This document shows, piece after piece, positions 44,176-52,769 of a DNA stretch of 64,000 nt. The stretch's first letter is position 1; the number at the start of each line of letters is the position of its first letter. The translations under genes were made by a program, and so were the position numbers. Under the pieces are notes generated by a model, which was given only the letters and a program-made list of their open reading frames with translations, made no database searches and was not told where the DNA came from. Source of the stretch: Streptomyces seoulensis (lineage in GTDB: Bacteria > Actinomycetota > Actinomycetes > Streptomycetales > Streptomycetaceae); assembly GCF_022846655.1 (NCBI RefSeq), contig NZ_AP025667.1:347001-411000 (forward strand). The letters are read 5' to 3'.

Positions 44176-45123
44176 TCAGCCCGCCCCCTCTGTCAGCAGG
44201 CGGCCCAGGCCGGGGGGCCACACCGGCTCGGCGGTGTCCAGCAGCTCGGCCGGGGTCCACCAGCGCCAGTCGAGGATGCCCTCGGCACGGTGGGTGGTGA
44301 GTGCGGGTGCGGTGGGCTCGCGGCGCGGGCCGCGGGCGACGTAGACGTGCTCGTGCTGGCGGACCGGGACGCCGGCGCGGGTGAAGTCGTGTTCCCAGGT
44401 GCACAGCAGCGGGCCGGGTTCCAGACCGGTCCAGCCGGTCTCCTCCGCCAGCTCCCGTACGGCGCCCTCGCGGGGGCTCTCGCCGGGTTCGATGCCGCCG
44501 CCGGGGAGCGCCCAGTGCGGCCCGGTCTCGACGTTCTCCTGGCGGAAGAGGAACACCGCGCCGTCCGGCGCGACCACGGCCGTGCGGGCGGCCCGCCTCG
44601 GCGTGCGCAGCAGTACCTTGCGCAGTACGGCGCAGGGGCGGCCCAGCTCGCGGTCGCGGCGGTGGTCCACGGTCTCGTAGCCGAGGGTCCGCCAGAAGGC
44701 CAGGCCCGCGCTGTTGCCGTCGAGCACGGCGAGCCGGACCGCCTGGCGCCCGGCGCCCCGGAACCGCTCCTCGGTCAGCTCGGCGGCACGGCGCCCGAAT
44801 CCCTGTCCCTGCTGGGCCGCGTCGACCATCAGCAGCCCGATCCACGGATCGGGGTCGGCCGGATCGGGATGACGGGCCAGCGTGCTCACCACGGCGACCA
44901 GCCGGCCGTCCACCCGGGCGAGGAGCATCTCCGCGCCGGGATGGGCGAGTTCGGCCGCGACCGCGTCCGCGACCTGCTCGGGCCGGATGTCCGCCGGGTC
45001 CGGGAACTCGCCGCTGAGCGTGTGGAACGCCTGCTGGGAGGCGTACAGCGCGGTCAGTTCGGCGAGCAGCGGGGCCGGGAGGGCGCCCCCGGCGGGCACG
45101 GGTTCGAGGATCACCCGAGGCAC
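44176..45123 (-). CDS. GNAT acetyltransferase-Nudix hydrolase fusion
   Basis: 315 residues from GTG 45123 (an upstream GTG at 45177 is possible; neither has a clear ribosome site). N-terminal GNAT domain (about 5-165; LLMVDAAQQGQGFGRRAAELTEE is the acetyl-CoA loop, NSAGLAFWRTLGYE the C-terminal strand), then a Nudix domain (about 180-300) with box GGGIEPGESPREGAVRELAEETGW. Both catalytic motifs look intact. Substrates unknown; the fusion suggests linked nucleotide clean-up or modification steps. Confidence 0.88.
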   Translation of the reverse strand: MPRVILEPVPAGGALPAPLLAELTALYASQQAFHTLSGEFPDPADIRPEQVADAVAAELAHPGAEMLLARVDGRLVAVVSTLARHPDPADPDPWIGLLMVDAAQQGQGFGRRAAELTEERFRGAGRQAVRLAVLDGNSAGLAFWRTLGYETVDHRRDRELGRPCAVLRKVLLRTPRRAARTAVVAPDGAVFLFRQENVETGPHWALPGGGIEPGESPREGAVRELAEETGWTGLEPGPLLCTWEHDFTRAGVPVRQHEHVYVARGPRREPTAPALTTHRAEGILDWRWWTPAELLDTAEPVWPPGLGRLLTEGAG

Positions 45124-45180
45124 GCTAACGCGTGCGCCCGCTCCGGCCCACGGGAATTCCGGGGTGGGCGAAGGCACCGC

Positions 45181-45219
45181 GCCGCCCCGGCTCCGGTGGT
45201 GGACCGGAGCCGGGGCGGC
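45181..45219 (-). terminator. Terminator after TerD gene
   Basis: GCCGCCCCGGCTCCGGT and ACCGGAGCCGGGGCGGC, 17-bp perfect stem with a 5-nt loop, 10 bases past the TerD stop. Confidence 0.85.
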
Positions 45220-45228
45220 AGCCGTTTC

Positions 45229-45804
45229 TCAGACGTTGACGCCGAAGTCCTGGGCGATGCCGACCAGGCCGGAGGCGTAACCCTGGCCCACCGCGCGGAA
45301 CTTCCACTCCGCGCCGTTGCGGTACAGCTCGCCGAAGACCATGGCGGTCTCGGTGGCCGCGTCCTCGGAGAGGTCGTAGCGCGCCAGCTCGGCGCCGCCC
45401 GCCTGGTTCACGATGCGGATGTAGGCGTTGCGGACCTGGCCGAAGTTCTGGCCGCGGTTCTCGGCGTCGTAGATCGAGACCGGGAAGACGACCTTCTCGA
45501 CGTCGGCCGGGAGGGCGGCCAGGTTGACGTTGATCGCCTCGTCGTCGCCCGCGCCCTCGCCCGTGCGGTTGTCGCCGGTGTGGACGATGGAGCTGTCCGG
45601 GGTCTGCTTGTTGTTGAAGAACACGAAGTGCGCGTCGGAGTAGACCCGGCCCTGCGTGTTGACCGCGATCGCGGACGCGTCCAGGTCGAAGTCCGTGCCG
45701 GTGGTGGTGCGGACGTCCCAGCCGAGGCCCACGGTGACGGCGGTCAGGCCCGGTGCCTCCTTGGTGAGCGAGACGTTGCCACCCTTGGACAGGCTTACAG
45801 CCAT
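45229..45804 (-). CDS. TerD-family calcium-binding stress protein
   Basis: 191 residues. [58 protein letters not shown] and [22 protein letters not shown] are the TerD/TerZ/CAB signature with calcium-binding Asp clusters. Cytoplasmic; in Streptomyces, TerD proteins affect differentiation and oxidative/tellurite stress. Single gene with its own terminator. Confidence 0.94.
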   Translation of the reverse strand: MAVSLSKGGNVSLTKEAPGLTAVTVGLGWDVRTTTGTDFDLDASAIAVNTQGRVYSDAHFVFFNNKQTPDSSIVHTGDNRTGEGAGDDEAINVNLAALPADVEKVVFPVSIYDAENRGQNFGQVRNAYIRIVNQAGGAELARYDLSEDAATETAMVFGELYRNGAEWKFRAVGQGYASGLVGIAQDFGVNV

Positions 45805-45989
45805 GATTGGGAGTCCCTTCCCTTTTGGGTATCTGTGCCGACGAAGCTACGTCACCGGTAAGAACGGCGGGAGGGGTGCCTCAGGTTCCTGCCCGCTTTA
45901 CCTTTTTTACCGAGCTGTTCCGGAGCCGTCGGCAGGCGCGCCGGAAATCGGGGTGACTCAGGGTGCCCGGAGCCGGGAACATGGGGGTC

Positions 45990-46418
45990 ATGTCCGGGCC
46001 CTATCTCATCCGCGGCTCGGTCTCGCTTCCCGAGGCCGAGCTGGCGTGGCGTTTCTCGCGGTCCTCCGGGCCCGGTGGCCAGCACGTCAACACCAGCGAC
46101 TCCCAGGTGGAGCTGCGCTTCGACCTCGCCGGCACCGAGGCACTGCCTCCGGTGTGGAAGGAACGGGCGCTGGAGCGGCTGGCCGGGCGGCTGGTGGACG
46201 GCGTCGTCGTCGTACGGGCCTCCGAGCACCGGTCCCAGTGGCGCAACCGGGAGACCGCGGCGGTGCGTCTCGCCGCGCTCCTCGCCGAGGCCAGCGCGCC
46301 CCCGCCCAAGCCCCGCCGTCCCACCCGCATCCCACGCGGCATCAACGAGCGCCGTCTGCGCGAGAAGAAGCAACGCGCGGACACCAAGCGCGGCCGCTCG
46401 GGGCGGGACTGGGGCTGA
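45990..46418 (+). CDS. arfB: Alternative ribosome-rescue factor ArfB (peptidyl-tRNA hydrolase)
   Basis: 142 residues (ATG 45990; ATG 45981 is an alternative). Release-factor domain with GGQ motif FSRSSGPGGQHVNTSDSQVELRFDL; basic tail rich in Lys/Arg (RREKKQRADTKRGRSGRDWG) that enters the mRNA channel of stalled ribosomes. Frees nascent chains from non-stop ribosomes. Confidence 0.93.
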   Translation: MSGPYLIRGSVSLPEAELAWRFSRSSGPGGQHVNTSDSQVELRFDLAGTEALPPVWKERALERLAGRLVDGVVVVRASEHRSQWRNRETAAVRLAALLAEASAPPPKPRRPTRIPRGINERRLREKKQRADTKRGRSGRDWG

Positions 46419-46421
46419 GTC

Positions 46422-46437
46422 AGGCCCTTTTGGGCCT
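46422..46437 (+). terminator. Short hairpin after arfB
   Basis: AGGCCC and GGGCCT form a 6-bp stem with a TTTT loop, directly after the stop; short, so a weak terminator. Confidence 0.45.
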
Positions 46438-46482
46438 CCAGGGTTGACGGGCTGCCCGGAGGGCGCACCCGGCGGACGCCCG

Positions 46483-47064
46483 TCAGCGCTCGCGCAGCGC
46501 GGCGAGTTCCGCCTCGACGGCGTCCCGCATCAGCGCGCGGGCACGGTCCACGGCGATGCCGCCGCTGAGCCAGCGCATGCTCAGCCCCTCCACCAGCGCG
46601 GTGAGCCGTTCGGCCGCGGACTCGGCGGCGGACGCCGGGGCCGTGGGTTCCGCCCGCGCCAGCAGCGCGGCGACCTCGCGCACCCACACCGAGGTCGCCT
46701 CGGCGAGGTCCTCGCGCAGCAGCGCGTCGAACACGGCGCTGGCCCGCAGCTCACCCCAGGCGGAACTGTTCTCCCGCACCTCGTCGGTGTCCTGGAGTTC
46801 CAGCAGGAGGATCTGTTCGAGCTCCTCGCGCGGGCCGAGTGGCGCGGCGCCGGGGTCGCGGACCGCGGTGTAGTGCGCGGCCCGGTCGCTGATGAACTCC
46901 AGGGTGCGGCGCAGGACTCCGGCGCGGTCCTTGAAGTGGTAGTAGATCAGCCCCGTGGAGACGCCGGCCTCGGCGGCGAGCTCCTCCACGCGCAGCCCGC
47001 GAACCCCGTGCCGGGCGATCACCCGGACAGCCGCTTCGAGGATCTGTGTCGTGCGCGATGCCAT
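46483..47064 (-). CDS. TetR-family regulator, BetI-like
   Basis: 193 residues from ATG 47064. HTH QILEAAVRVIARHGVRGLRVEELAAEAGVSTGLIYYHFKDRAGVLRRTLEF (about 6-55); helical ligand domain follows. Divergent from the agmatine deiminase gene; a palindrome TGACTGAA..TTCAGTCA lies in the 154-bp gap, 43-60 bp from this start. Likely represses itself and the deiminase, with a polyamine-type ligand (inference from context). Confidence 0.88.
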   Translation of the reverse strand: MASRTTQILEAAVRVIARHGVRGLRVEELAAEAGVSTGLIYYHFKDRAGVLRRTLEFISDRAAHYTAVRDPGAAPLGPREELEQILLLELQDTDEVRENSSAWGELRASAVFDALLREDLAEATSVWVREVAALLARAEPTAPASAAESAAERLTALVEGLSMRWLSGGIAVDRARALMRDAVEAELAALRER

Positions 47065-47106
47065 GACCGCACACCCTATCCGGCGGGCGTTTCCCCGGCA
47101 CATGTT

Positions 47107-47124
47107 TGACTGAAAATTCAGTCA
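47107..47124. promoter_or_regulatory. Palindromic operator between TetR and deiminase genes
   Basis: TGACTGAA AA TTCAGTCA, perfect 8-bp arms, in the divergent promoter region. AT-rich and typical of a TetR dimer site. Confidence 0.7.
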
Positions 47125-47218
47125 GTGACACTCTGAGGCCACGGTCCCGGCGCTCTCGGCGCCCCCGCGCGCCGTCCTGTGTGGCCGAATAGTCTTGTAC
47201 GTCCATGATCGGAGCACC

Positions 47219-48376
47219 GTGTCCCCTCAGCCCTCCCCTCCCCGCCGCACCGTCCTGCGCGCGCTCGCCGGCCTCGGTGCCGTCGCCTTCGGCGCGGCGG
47301 CCTGCGGCCCGGGGGACCTCGCGGGAGCGGACGTGACCTCCGCCGGCCAGGACGGCGGCGGCCGGACGGTCCGCTTCGGCGCCGAGTGGGAGAGCCACGC
47401 GCGGACCTTCATGTCGTGGCCGGCGCTGGACCCGGTGTGGGGTGAGGACCTCCCCTACGTCCGGGAGGACATCGCACGGGTGGCACGGGCGGTCGCGGAG
47501 TACGAGTACGTCGTGATGATGGCCCGGCCCGAGCAGGTGAAGGCGGCGCAGCGGGCCTGCGGCTCGCAGGTCGAGGTCATCCCGCTCCAGGTCGACGACC
47601 TGTGGGCCCGGGACATCGTGCCCGTCTTCGTGGAGGACGCGGGCAGGGTCACGGGCGTCGACTTCAACTTCAACGGGTGGGGGAACAAGCAGGAGCACGC
47701 GAACGACGCCCGCGTCGCGGCCACGCTGCTGGACCGGTACGGCGTCCCTCGGGTGAAGGCCCCGCTCGTCGCCGAGGGCGGTTCCTTCGAGACCGACGGG
47801 GAGGGCACCCTGCTGCTCACCGAGAGCTCGGTCGTCAACGACAACCGCAACCCCGGCAAGAGCCGCGACCGGATCGAGGTGGAACTCGGACGGACGCTGG
47901 GGGTGAGCAAGGTCATCTGGCTGCGCGGCGTCCGCGGCGAGGACATCACCGACGCGCACGTGGACAGCCTCGCGCGGTTCACCGCGCCCGGCGTGGTCCT
48001 GGTCGACCGGGCGGCCGCCGGGTCTCCCGCCGACTCCTGGTCGCGCGCGGCGGACCAGGCGCGTCACGTGCTCGGCGAGGCCACCGACGCCCGCGGGCGG
48101 CACCTGGAGATCGTCGACCTGCCGCAGCCGGACCTCGGCAGGATCACGGGGGAGGGCGACGACTTCGTGTCGACGTACGCCAACTTCTACGTGGCCAACG
48201 ACTCCGTCTTCATGCCGAGGTTCGGCGACAGGAGGGCCGACGACCGCGCGCGGGGCATCCTCCAGGAGCACTTCCCGAAGCGGGACATCGTGCCGGTCGT
48301 GATCGACACCATCGCCTCGGGCGGCGGCGGGATCCACTGCTCGACGCACGACCAGCCGGGCAGGCCCGTCGACTGA
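47219..48376 (+). CDS. Exported agmatine deiminase-like enzyme (Tat lipoprotein)
   Basis: 385 residues from GTG 47219 (GGAG 5 bases upstream). Twin-arginine signal (PPRRTVLRALAGLGAVAFG) ends in a lipobox-like AAAC, so the enzyme is probably a surface lipoprotein; most agmatine deiminases are cytoplasmic. PAD_porph domain: WDDL-type DDLWARDIVPVF, FNFNGWGNK, AEGGSFETDGEGTLLLTE, HVDSLARF, and catalytic Cys in GGGGIHCSTHDQP. Converts agmatine (or peptidyl/free arginine-like substrates) to N-carbamoylputrescine and ammonia. Confidence 0.88.
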   Translation: MSPQPSPPRRTVLRALAGLGAVAFGAAACGPGDLAGADVTSAGQDGGGRTVRFGAEWESHARTFMSWPALDPVWGEDLPYVREDIARVARAVAEYEYVVMMARPEQVKAAQRACGSQVEVIPLQVDDLWARDIVPVFVEDAGRVTGVDFNFNGWGNKQEHANDARVAATLLDRYGVPRVKAPLVAEGGSFETDGEGTLLLTESSVVNDNRNPGKSRDRIEVELGRTLGVSKVIWLRGVRGEDITDAHVDSLARFTAPGVVLVDRAAAGSPADSWSRAADQARHVLGEATDARGRHLEIVDLPQPDLGRITGEGDDFVSTYANFYVANDSVFMPRFGDRRADDRARGILQEHFPKRDIVPVVIDTIASGGGGIHCSTHDQPGRPVD

Positions 48377-48382
48377 CCGGGG

Positions 48383-48844
48383 CTAAGCGAGGCCGAGCAC
48401 ACCCACCGTCTGACCGCCGCTCGTCTCACCGGTCGTGCGGAAGCCCAGCCGGCGGTAGAACCCGCCGGGCCCGTCGGCGCCGGGGTGCCAGGTGACGTAC
48501 AGCTCCCCGCAGCCGCGCCGCCGCAGTTCCGCCGCGACGGATTCCACGGCGAAGCGCCCGAACCCCTTGCCCTGTTCGCCCGCGTCGATGTTCAGCCGCC
48601 ACAGGCCGGAGCGCCGCACACTCCCGTCGCCGCGCCAGTCGATGTCGAGGAAGGCCATCAGGAAGCCGACCGGACGCTCTCCGTCCAGGACCAGCCGAGG
48701 CCAGGCGACGCCCGGCGGGTGCACGTACGCCTCGGCCAGCGAGTGCGCGACCGGCTCGACGGCGTGATCCTGGTCCGGACGCACGCGGATGGCCAGGGCG
48801 GTTCCGAGGTTCGCGGATGTGACCTCGGCAAGACGGAGCGACAT
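48383..48844 (-). CDS. GNAT-family N-acetyltransferase
   Basis: 153 residues. GNAT fold with the acetyl-CoA loop NIDAGEQGKGFGRFAVESVAAEL and C-terminal WHPGADGPGGFYRRLGFRTTGE. The long helical N-terminus (1-45) is typical of spermidine/aminoacyl acetyltransferases, but the substrate is unknown. Ends 6 bp from the convergent deiminase gene, so a shared terminator is lacking. Spaced 9 bp from the upstream small ORF. Confidence 0.88.
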   Translation of the reverse strand: MSLRLAEVTSANLGTALAIRVRPDQDHAVEPVAHSLAEAYVHPPGVAWPRLVLDGERPVGFLMAFLDIDWRGDGSVRRSGLWRLNIDAGEQGKGFGRFAVESVAAELRRRGCGELYVTWHPGADGPGGFYRRLGFRTTGETSGGQTVGVLGLA

Positions 48845-48853
48845 GCGGGCACC

Positions 48854-49096
48854 CTACGAAGCCCGCTCCACGTGCACCATCCTTTTACGGCGCGGCACCG
48901 CGGCCGCGCCCGCCTCGGTGACGCACTCGGCGCTGACGGGCCAGGCGCGCCCCCAGGTGCCGGTGCGGATGCGCGCCGCCGGTGTCACGGCCGCGGGGAC
49001 GGCCAGGCAGGGCATCAGCGGCGGGGCGGCGAACACGGCCAGTTCGAAGGCCGGGCGGAGGCGGTCGGGAACGGTCACGCGGGAGGTGACATCCAC
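48854..49096 (-). CDS. Small hypothetical protein
   Basis: 80 residues, ATG 49096 (GGGGGCGG just upstream). Third codon positions are strongly GC, so it is likely translated. Hydrophobic middle with Cys (LMPCLAVPAAVTPA), then basic C-terminus (PRRKRMVHVERAS). No family recognised. Sits between flavin reductase and GNAT genes on the same strand with gaps of 19 and 9 bp, so probably one operon. Confidence 0.55.
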   Translation of the reverse strand: MDVTSRVTVPDRLRPAFELAVFAAPPLMPCLAVPAAVTPAARIRTGTWGRAWPVSAECVTEAGAAAVPRRKRMVHVERAS

Positions 49097-49115
49097 CGCC
49101 CCCGGACGGTTGCGC

Positions 49116-49688
49116 TCAGCCCAGGTGCCGGTACCGCCCCCGGTAGTACATGAGGGGCCCGCCCTCGGCGCTCGGCACGCGTGCCGTCAGGACGCGGCCG
49201 ATGACCAGGGTGTGGTCGCCGGCCGGCACCCGTTGCTCGGTGCGGCACTCCAGGGTGGCCAGCGCGTCGGCGATCAGGGGCGCGCCGGTGGCCTCGCCGC
49301 GGTCCGGGGCGAGGTCGGCGAAGAGCAGGCGGTCGCTGATGCGGCCCTTCATGGCGAAGCGGCCCGCGATCTGCCGCTGGTTCTCGGCCAGCACGGAGAC
49401 CGCCCACAGCGGCTGCTCGTCCAGCAGGTCGTCCATGCGGGAGCCGGTGCGCAGGCTGACCAGCACCAGCGGCGGGTCCAGCGAGACCGACATGAAGGCG
49501 GTCGCGGTCATGCCGACGTCCTCCGTGCCCGGCGCGTACGGGTCGTCGGGGTCCAGCGGCGGTTCCTGCGCGGTCACCAGCACCACGCCCGCGGCCAGCC
49601 GGGACATCGCGGCCCGGAACTCGTCGTCGCTCACCCCCTCAGCATGCACAGAAGCGGCCGTGGCGGTGGGGGAGGGAGGGTTCAGCAC
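49116..49688 (-). CDS. Flavin reductase-like, FMN-binding split barrel protein
   Basis: 190 residues. FRAAMSRLAAGVVLVTA, GMTATAFMSVSLDPPLVLVSLRTGSRM, QRQIAGRFAMKGRISDRLLF and DHTLVIGRVL are the Flavin_Reduct motifs. Supplies reduced FMN to a monooxygenase or acts on its own; partner not visible here. First gene of the three-gene minus-strand operon. Confidence 0.88.
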   Translation of the reverse strand: MLNPPSPTATAASVHAEGVSDDEFRAAMSRLAAGVVLVTAQEPPLDPDDPYAPGTEDVGMTATAFMSVSLDPPLVLVSLRTGSRMDDLLDEQPLWAVSVLAENQRQIAGRFAMKGRISDRLLFADLAPDRGEATGAPLIADALATLECRTEQRVPAGDHTLVIGRVLTARVPSAEGGPLMYYRGRYRHLG

Positions 49689-50003
49689 GCCGGAAACGCT
49701 AATCCCCGGCCCCCGCCCGCCGCATCGGGCCTTGGGCCGAGTCCGGACCTAGGACCGCAGGACCGGACCGACGGCCCCGGAACAGGCCGCCGCCGGTGGA
49801 CCAGCACAGCGGCATATGCGCAACTTCGCAGCCTTTGCGATCGCGGAACGCAACGGGAAAGTGCGGAAACTGCACTCAATTGTTCAAGTTCTTCTGTGAC
49901 TTGAGTCACAAGGAGTACGGAATTGTTGACCCTGTGTACCGAGTGAGCAGCGCGCTGTGATTCAGTGGCGGGAAAGCCTGTGGACAGCAGGGGGAGGGCG
50001 AGC
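49689..50003. other. Divergent promoter region upstream of cdgB-like gene
   Basis: About 315 bp without a gene. The right half (49830-49950) is AT-richer and holds the palindrome at 49895-49910 plus TGTTGACCCTGTGTACCGAG, a possible promoter; no ORF has convincing codon bias. Confidence 0.55.
49895..49910. promoter_or_regulatory. Palindrome TGTGACT-TG-AGTCACA upstream of cdgB-like gene
   Basis: Perfect 7-bp arms around TG, 94-109 bp before the start. It contains the TNAC...GTNA halves of a BldD box but one base shorter in the centre than the consensus. In S. coelicolor cdgB is a known BldD target, so BldD is the first candidate; other dimers are possible. Confidence 0.5.
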
Positions 50004-51656
50004 ATGGAGACCGATCAGGAGCCGTACGTCCCTCTGACGTCACTGCGTCAGCTTCACCAGGTCATGGCCGAGATGAACACGGCGCGCAGCCAGGCCGACA
50101 CCCTGCAGATCGTCGCCGACGGCGCGGTCGGCGCCCTCGGGTACGAGATGGCCTGCGTGAACCTCGTACGCCCCGACGGCGATCTGGTCGTCGCCGCCGT
50201 CTCCGGCAACTCCGCCGCCGAAGCCCTCATCACCGGCCGCACCGGCTCCCGCGAGTCCTGGGACCGCCGGCTGGGCATGGGCGAGGTCTGGGGCGACCTG
50301 GTGTTCATACCCCACACCGAGGGCTGGGTCCTCGACGACGACGACGTCCCGCAGTGGTACAGCGACGGCCCCGCGCCCCGCTTCCCCGACGAGTGGCACC
50401 CCGGCGACCGGCTCTTCGCCCCGATGTACGCCCCCGGCGGCCAGGGCGGCGCCCGCGGCGGACTGCTCGGCGTCATATCCGTCGACCGCCCGATCACCGG
50501 ACGGCGCCCCGGCGCCTGGGGCCGTGAGGCCCTGCAGATGTACGCCTTCCAGGCCGCCATCGCCATCAGCAACGCCCATCTGCGCGCCAACATGCAGCGC
50601 GCCCTGGTCCGCCTGGAGCGCGACCAGCAGGCCCTGCGCGCCAGTGAGGAATCCTTCCGCCAGGCATTCGAGTACGCCCCCTCCGGCATGGCCATCGCCG
50701 AGATGGGCGGCGACCAGCACGGCCGCATCCTGCGCACCAACGACGCCCTGTGCCGCCTGCTCGGCCGGCCCGCCTCCGCGATGCGCCGCTACTCCTTCTC
50801 CGACCTCGTCCACCCCGAGGACATCGGCACCCTGCTGCGCACCTCCGCCGAGGGCGGCCGGGCCGAGCTGCGGCTCGCCCGGCGCGACGGCAGCTATGTA
50901 TGGGTGTCGCTGCGCAACTCCGTCGTCGCGGACGCGGCCGACGGCCCGCGCTTCCTGCTCACCCACGTCGAGGACATAGAGGAGCGCAAGCGCCGCGAGC
51001 TCCAGCTCGCCCACCGCGCCTCCCACGACTCGCTGACCGGGCTGCCCAACTCCGCCGAGCTGCGGTCCCGGCTCGCCGCCCGGCTGTGCCGCCGCCCGGC
51101 CCACCTCGACGCCCTGGAGTCGCTGGACGCCGCCTACGGACACCCGGCCGGGTCCGGTGACGCCCACGGCTTCGACTTCGCGCCCGGCGCGGAGGCGTAC
51201 GACGCCTTCGACCACCATGTGCACACCGTCGCCCCCGAGCAGGGCCCCGACGACGGCACCAAGGGGCTCGCGGTCCTCTTCTGCGACCTGGACGGCTTCA
51301 AGTCGATCAACGACCGCTTCGGGCACAACGCGGGCGACGCGGTCCTCATCGAGGTGGCCCGCAGGCTCAGCGGCGGGGTGCGCGACGGCGACACCGTGGC
51401 CCGGCTCGGCGGCGACGAGTTCGTGATCCTCGCCGACGGCCTCGGCCAGGCGGACGCCGCCGACCTCGCGGTGCGGCTGCGCGGCGAGATCATCCAGCCG
51501 ATCCGGGCCGAGGGCCGGGCGGTCCGGGTGGGCGCCAGCTTCGGCATCGGCTGGGCGCACTGCGGGATGACGGCCGACGAAGTGCTGAAGTCCGCCGACG
51601 AGCGGATGTACGTTGAGAAACGATCTCGTCCCAAACAGCATCGGCGTGCCGGGTGA
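50004..51656 (+). CDS. cdgB: GAF-PAS-GGDEF diguanylate cyclase (CdgB-like)
   Basis: 550 residues from ATG 50004 (GGGAGGG upstream). GAF domain (about 20-190), PAS/PAC (about 215-345; FRQAFEYAPSGMAIAEMGG, YVWVSLRNSVV), then GGDEF (about 355-545) with LFCDLDGFKSINDRFGHNAGD and intact RLGGDEFVILADG; a loop rich in His/Asp (DAFDHHVHTVAPEQ) precedes it. Makes c-di-GMP, which in Streptomyces binds BldD and blocks development. No EAL domain. Architecture and place match CdgB of S. coelicolor. Confidence 0.92.
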   Translation: METDQEPYVPLTSLRQLHQVMAEMNTARSQADTLQIVADGAVGALGYEMACVNLVRPDGDLVVAAVSGNSAAEALITGRTGSRESWDRRLGMGEVWGDLVFIPHTEGWVLDDDDVPQWYSDGPAPRFPDEWHPGDRLFAPMYAPGGQGGARGGLLGVISVDRPITGRRPGAWGREALQMYAFQAAIAISNAHLRANMQRALVRLERDQQALRASEESFRQAFEYAPSGMAIAEMGGDQHGRILRTNDALCRLLGRPASAMRRYSFSDLVHPEDIGTLLRTSAEGGRAELRLARRDGSYVWVSLRNSVVADAADGPRFLLTHVEDIEERKRRELQLAHRASHDSLTGLPNSAELRSRLAARLCRRPAHLDALESLDAAYGHPAGSGDAHGFDFAPGAEAYDAFDHHVHTVAPEQGPDDGTKGLAVLFCDLDGFKSINDRFGHNAGDAVLIEVARRLSGGVRDGDTVARLGGDEFVILADGLGQADAADLAVRLRGEIIQPIRAEGRAVRVGASFGIGWAHCGMTADEVLKSADERMYVEKRSRPKQHRRAG

Positions 51657-51809
51657 AGTGCAGGTCAGTGCGCTGACAGCGCCGGGCTCTGCGGTTCAGG
51701 CGTCCGTTCGGGGGTCCCCCGTCCGAGCGAATCGGGGTGTGCGGGAGGGTAGGCTCGCCATTCCAACCCCGTACCCCGCCCGCCCGCACTTGTTGAGGAG
51801 TACCCAGGG

Positions 51810-52727
51810 ATGACGCCCGGCGACAACGGCGCGAGCAAGCCCGAGGAAGACGACCCGTTCGGCTACCTGTACGCCGACGGCCAGGCCAGGGGGGCCCAGC
51901 CGCCGTCCGGTGGTTACGGCTATCCCAACGCGGTCAACCGGGTGCGCGCGGTCGGCGAGCGCAAGTACGGCCAGCCGCAGCAGGCCGCTCCGACGCAGGC
52001 GGGCGCCTACGGCCAGCCGAACAGCCACTACCAGGCACCGGAGACGATGCCCGGCGGTGCTCCCACGTCCCGGCAGGCCATGCACTCCGGCGGTGGCGGC
52101 GGGCGGCGCGGACCCAACACCAAGGGTCTGCTGATCGGTGCCATCGCGGTGGTCGCGGCGGTCGTCATCGGTATCAGCGTGGCGATGCTCAACGGCAAGG
52201 ACGACGACGGCAAGACCGGGAACCAGGCGGACGCGTCCCCGACCCAGTCGCAGGAGGCCCCGCCGAGCCCGAAGGCGACCAGCACGGCCTCGGCCGGTGA
52301 GCTGCCGAAGGCCGACGCGGTCGACGACGCGGTGCAGCTCGCGGGCGGCGCCGCCCCGGCCTCCGCCGTCAAGGGCTCGAAGTCGGCCGGCGGCTCCTAC
52401 GTGGGCGGCCTGAACCAGGTCGGCGCCTCGGTGACCTGGACGGTGGACGTGCCGAAGTCCGGCAAGTACACGCTGAACGTCAGCTACGGCGTGCCGGGCA
52501 AGGACGCGAACGCCACCCTGACGGTGAACGGCACCTCGCAGAACCGTCCGCTGAACCTGTCCAACTTCGCCCATGCCCCCGAGGGCGACTGGGAGCGCGG
52601 CTGGACCCACACCTGGGCCAACCTGGAGCTCCAGAAGGGGTCCAACACCGTCAGCATCTCCTGCGGCAACGGCAACCAGTGCGACGTCAACCTGGACCAG
52701 TTCTCGCTGGAGTCCGGCTGGCGGTAG
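51810..52727 (+). CDS. Membrane-anchored carbohydrate-binding-like protein
   Basis: 305 residues. Cytoplasmic Pro/Gly/Tyr-rich part (1-100, GYGYPNAVNR), one membrane helix (about 107-128, GLLIGAIAVVAAVVIGISVAML), a linker rich in Ser/Pro/Thr, and an extracellular beta-sandwich (about 175-305; VTWTVDVPKSGKYTLNVSYGVPGKDANATLTVNG, LQKGSNTVSISCGNGNQCDVNLDQFSLES) like CBM35/CBM6 domains. Probably binds cell-wall or environmental glycan. Confidence 0.85.
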   Translation: MTPGDNGASKPEEDDPFGYLYADGQARGAQPPSGGYGYPNAVNRVRAVGERKYGQPQQAAPTQAGAYGQPNSHYQAPETMPGGAPTSRQAMHSGGGGGRRGPNTKGLLIGAIAVVAAVVIGISVAMLNGKDDDGKTGNQADASPTQSQEAPPSPKATSTASAGELPKADAVDDAVQLAGGAAPASAVKGSKSAGGSYVGGLNQVGASVTWTVDVPKSGKYTLNVSYGVPGKDANATLTVNGTSQNRPLNLSNFAHAPEGDWERGWTHTWANLELQKGSNTVSISCGNGNQCDVNLDQFSLESGWR

Positions 52728-52769
52728 GCCGCCGGGTGCCTCCGGGTACCCCTGGGGCCCTGGTGGTAC

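Noticed and set aside
49895..49910. Exact BldD consensus box
   Set aside because: Spacing between the TNAC and GTNA halves is one base short of the 15-bp consensus; kept only as a candidate.
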